Assembly (NCBI GenBank): GCA_033961575.1
Contig: CM066731.1
Coordinates: 131,619,001-131,683,000 of the forward strand
Source of the DNA: Aselliscus stoliczkanus
Lineage: Eukaryota; Chordata; Mammalia; Chiroptera; Hipposideridae
Direction: 5' to 3'
DNA length: 64,000 nucleotides
The notes beneath the pieces were generated by a model. The model worked only from the letters and a program-made list of their open reading frames with translations, did not search any database and was not told where the DNA came from. The translations under genes were made by a program, and so were the position numbers. Below, one piece after another: positions 60,700 to 64,000 of the stretch (the stretch's first letter is position 1; the number at the start of each line of letters is the position of its first letter).

Positions 60700-60890
60700 T
60701 ATATTTCAGTTAGTTCCACACGACACACCTAGAAGGCAAATTCTCTTACCTTCAAGTCACACTCGTAGAAACTAGAGTTGAGAAATGTTATATCATTTGC
60801 CAAAGGCTGTACATCTTGTATGTTATGGTAATAGGATTTGAATCCAGTTCTACCTGATGCAAATGCCTTTGTTCTCACACTGCCTCCTTA
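60700..60890 (+). mobile_element. MIR SINE fragment
   Basis: acctagaaggcaaattctct, aggatttgaatccagttcta and cacactgcctcc follow MIR order. Confidence 0.65.
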
Positions 60891-61169
60891 TGATCATATT
60901 CTAACTTTCAATAGCAGCCTTAAAGAAAAAGTTACCTTGGCTGACTGTATCTTTAAAAATATAATACTCTAATCATTTGAATTAGGTTAAATCCTAGCAA
61001 CAATTCAGACTTGCTTTCAGAGACACATTAGTTTGGTTCGGGTTTTTCTTACAGTATAAGCCTCACACATTCATGGATCAGTGAACCAAAAAAAGAAAAG
61101 AAAAACAGAAGAAAAGCAGAAGACTACATATGGAGACTTTAAAGTTTAAAGTTTACCATTTGTTTGCTG
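60891..61169. other. Unassigned DNA
   Basis: Nothing recognised. Confidence 0.35.
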
Positions 61170-61179
61170 TATGATCTTT

Positions 61180-61251
61180 TTGTTTGTTTATTTTTTATTA
61201 GTTTCAGGTGTACAAAGCAACTAATAGGCATTTAAACTCCTCATAAAGTGA
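61180..61251 (-). mobile_element. Ultra-short LINE-1 3' end with duplication
   Basis: T-rich run then ttattagtttcaggtgtaca, the antisense L1 3' terminus. The flanks share tatgatcttt (61170-61179, 61252-61261). Confidence 0.8.
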
Positions 61252-61639
61252 TATGATCTTTACCAAACAAAAGAGGCTAAACAAAATTTTTGGTTAAAAC
61301 ATCACTGAGAAACCTCAGGAAAAAAATTAACTCATAGCAAATTATATAAATGAAGCTATGGTCCTATCTCCCACATACTGAATGGCTCTCTAGTGCTGAG
61401 GTATGTGGCTGTACTGTAATTCTCTCTTTAAAATCATGCCCGCAGAAACCCATATCATAAAAAATTAATGTATGAATTAAAATTCTCTACCCTCTTTCAA
61501 AATCACATCATGAGATACTTCACCTTCACAAAAATAGCTGGATGGACTCCGTTCATAAGCTTGTGAGGCTCAGAGTTGCCTACGAGGTGACCTAGCTCCA
61601 ATAGTCCACTACAAGGCTAATCTTGATAACTGCTACCAT

Positions 61640-61815
61640 TTATGGAGCACGTACTATGTGCTGGGCATAGCTGAGTACTCTACAAACCCTATTACTTGAA
61701 TTTTCCTGACAAAAACTTCAGATAGGAGTTAGTATCCCCATTTTCAAGATAGCTAATATTGCACAACTGGGACTGACAAAGCAAGGATTTGAGCCCCGGA
61801 CCTCCACAGCCCATG
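61640..61815 (+). mobile_element. MIR SINE
   Basis: ccatttatggagcacgtact, atgtgctgggcatagctgag, gtatccccattttcaagata and ggatttgagccccggacctc match MIR over most of its length. Confidence 0.88.
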
Positions 61816-62821
61816 CATTTAACTTGAGTGCCTCCCATGATTGGAGCTACCTAATATAATTCACTTCGATTCCCTTTCTTTGTTCCTCACAATCATTTTT
61901 TATTTTGATCTTCACTATCCTTTGCTCCTGTTTCATAAACAATTTTCCTTTCTAGTGATGAGCTCCAAGCATCATTACTAATGATTTCTAACCTTCTTAA
62001 TTTTGTGGAGATTTTGATCTCACTTTCCTCAATTGTTCTGCAAATACAGAACATTGCTGCTGTTTTGAATGTACACACTGTTTCAGTAGAGGAGTTCATA
62101 GACAACTATTTTTTGACCTTCAGGTAATAAGTTACTTGTTATAAATAGAATTATAGATTCCAGGAATCTGAAGGGGCCTTCAAGGTCAAATTATTCACAT
62201 TTTCAACCATTGCAGAATTCCTTTTGACTTTCCTCTCACAGAGAGCTTACTCCTAAGTGCCCCTGATCTGAAGGAAGTGAACCTGTTTGTTCCCATGATT
62301 TCCATCCCCAAGTACTTCTCATAACATGAGAATTTCATCTCATTTAGTGTTACTTGTATTTAACCATAGAGGCTTTTCTTACACTAACTTCTTCACCTGG
62401 CAGACAATCAAAGAAACAACACTCTGTTCCAACAGTGGAGGGAAAACTGACTGCATTGGTATTACTGAGGAGTAATATTTGGTCTCCTATGTAGGCATTG
62501 ATAATGCATAGTGAAAGGTGAAATATGATTCTAGGTACATTTTTGCCTTATATGCTACCTTTAAAACTAACACAGCTTAATTTCACTGGTCAATGTAACA
62601 AATGATGTACCATGTGTTAAGAGAACAATGGTTATTAAAACATAGACCTTCTCCTCAAGAGGCTCAGGTATAAAAGGAAAAAATGAATCTACTTATAAAA
62701 GTAATTTAAATATAATTCAGTTAGTGGATTCATAAAATAAATGAACAAAAGAAGCTCAGAAGGGAGAGAAAAGAAGACCCACAGAGAAAATTATTGTTTT
62801 AGCAAGGTTTAGCCAATGATT
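61816..62821. other. Unassigned DNA
   Basis: A 70-codon minus-strand frame (61893-62105) has no recognised family. Nothing else seen. Confidence 0.35.
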
Positions 62822-62833
62822 AGAAGTTCACTA

Positions 62834-63120
62834 GGGGTTGGGGCAGCTGAACAGCTCAGTTCATAAGAGTGTGAGCTCTGAACAACAGGGTTGCAGGTTT
62901 GATTTCCTCATGGGCCAGAAAGCTACACCCTCTAGAGCTAAGATTGTGAACAATGGCTCAACCTGGAGTTGGGCTGTCTTAGGTCAGCAAACCATTGCCT
63001 TAGCCGGAAAGAATGCAATGATCATAATAACAACATGGGCCAGTGAGTAAAGTCCTCCACAACTAGACTGAGAACAACCACTTGGAGGTGCGGGGAGAGG
63101 GGAAGGAGGAAAGAAAAAAA
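62834..63120 (+). mobile_element. Second SINE family, different tRNA-like head
   Basis: Starts ggggttggggcagctgaac, with a B-box-like ggtttgatttcc, then atgggccag. The interior shares caatgatcataataacaac, cctccacaactagactga and related motifs with the body of the long SINE family. A 10-bp duplication, agaagttcac, is at 62822-62831 and 63121-63130. More diverged than the head-type SINEs. From memory it resembles rhinolophoid bat SINEs. Confidence 0.82.
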
Positions 63121-63130
63121 AGAAGTTCAC

Positions 63131-63436
63131 CAGGGAAGAACTGTCTACTAGAAGGAATAAGTGGAGACAGTCCAGTCAAAGGAAGGTAGAAAATAACACA
63201 GAAGCATGAAATACCATAGTACTCAGGAACTGAAAGTCATCTTGGTATGGCTGAGGATAAAAGTATTAGGGGGAGTGGCAGGAGATAAAATTAGAAAATT
63301 AAACAGAGGCCAAATCATATGTGCCATATGGAGAGCTTAGGCGCTATCCAATAGGCAACGGATAGCCACCAAGTCACTGGTGAGCCACTGTCAGGGAAAT
63401 GGCAACTTCATCTTCTCAGTGTTAGATCCCACTGAT
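63131..63436. other. Unassigned DNA
   Basis: Nothing recognised. Confidence 0.35.
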
Positions 63437-63451
63437 AAAAAATGTGGAAGA

Positions 63452-63876
63452 GGGCCGGCCGAGTGGCGCATTGGTTAAGCGCTGGTTTTGGGATGCCAGC
63501 GGCCCCGGTTCGGATCCCACATGAGGGCCAGTGCCACTGCCCTCTACAGCTAACAACAGCTCCACCTGGAGCTGGGCTGTGCGAGCCCCGGTGATGGTGT
63601 GGGCTGCAGCCCCTGCTGCAGTGGGCTGCCATAGGCTACAGTGAGTGGCCCGCAGCCAAGCGTGAGCGGCCAATAGCCGCGGTGAGCGACATCCAGAGGC
63701 CAGCGACCGATCTGCCTCATCCGGGAAGAACGCAATGACGATACCAACAATGAAGCAACATCCTCCGCAACTAGACTGAAGAACAAAAAGACAGCAACTT
63801 GTCTGTTCCCCTTCCCCGATTCCCCAATGCTGTTCCCCTCTGCCAATTCCCCAATAAAATCTTTAAAAAAAAAAAA
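63452..63876 (+). mobile_element. Long tRNA-derived SINE
   Basis: The best-preserved long copy: gggccggccgagtggcgca start, ggttcggatcc, body, ccccaataaaatcttt and poly(A). The duplication aaaaaatgtggaaga is at 63437-63451 and 63877-63891. It has one fewer of the internal 20-bp units than the other three long copies. Confidence 0.94.
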
Positions 63877-64000
63877 AAAAAATGTGGAAGATTCTTTTGA
63901 AAAGAATAAGTCTGGTGCAGGAATATCAGCAAATAATCTGTTAGATTGATCTTGGTGAGAGATGATAATGACTTGAAGCAAGGCAAAGTTAACTGGAAAA

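Larger units (their letters stand above)
53051..64000. other. Inferred 5' flank of PDE1A2 or upstream intron
   Basis: This lies upstream of the PDE1A2 first coding exon. It could be true intergenic DNA, or intron if a more distal PDE1A promoter is used. It contains no recognised exon; the repeats are listed separately. Confidence 0.4.

Noticed and set aside
1..64000. CRISPR array, bacterial operon, phage or intact endogenous virus
   Set aside because: No regularly spaced repeats, no ribosome-binding-site-led gene runs and no gag/pol/env-like reading frames; all signals are those of a mammalian intron.

Overview
This is a stretch of mammalian, intron-dominated nuclear DNA: AT-rich, very low in genes and dense in interspersed repeats. 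The lineage signal comes from the SINEs. Ten copies of a tRNA-derived SINE begin with a gggccggccgag head. The long copies carry a body ending ttccccaataaaatctt. An eleventh, different-headed SINE shares body motifs with them. From memory, this body resembles the SINEs of rhinolophoid (yinpterochiropteran) bats, so a bat is the best guess, perhaps a family other than Rhinolophidae or Hipposteridae-type hipposiderids. That is inference; the mammalian call itself (LINE-1, L2, MIR, MER5, MER20) is firm.

Only one functional gene piece is recognised. On the minus strand, 52532 to 52480 encodes MDDHVTIRKKHLQRPIF plus a split Arg codon, followed by a consensus 5' splice site (CAG|GTAAGT). This is the alternative first coding exon of PDE1A (calcium/calmodulin-dependent cyclic nucleotide phosphodiesterase 1A), the form known as PDE1A2. 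A stop codon lies directly before the ATG. Everything below about 52470 should therefore be the first intron of this PDE1A form. Sequence above about 52533 should be 5'UTR, promoter and 5' flank. No other PDE1A exon was found.

Region by region. 1-8.5 kb: two long SINEs, an L2 tail and unassigned old sequence. 8.5-13 kb: an ORF-less LINE-1 whose 5'UTR is joined directly to a triplicated 3'UTR, then SINEs and an older LINE-1. 15.6-18.6 kb: an LTR-like repeat, then a LINE-1 with a twin-priming inversion inserted in an L2. 21.7-22.75 kb: a younger truncated LINE-1 with an open ORF2 tail. 28.2-29.1 kb: a palindromic mariner made of two transposase 3' halves pointing outward. 34.57-35.09 kb: a processed pseudogene of the AIFM3 3' end. 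36-39 kb: LINE-1, MER20, MIRs. 40-48 kb: SINEs, MER5s, LINE-1 tails. 52.5 kb: PDE1A exon. 53-64 kb: microsatellites, L2, MIRs and the last two SINEs.

No tRNA, rRNA, CRISPR, virus or bacterial-type gene cluster was seen, and no new biological system. The noteworthy items are structural records of retrotransposition and transposon rearrangement.
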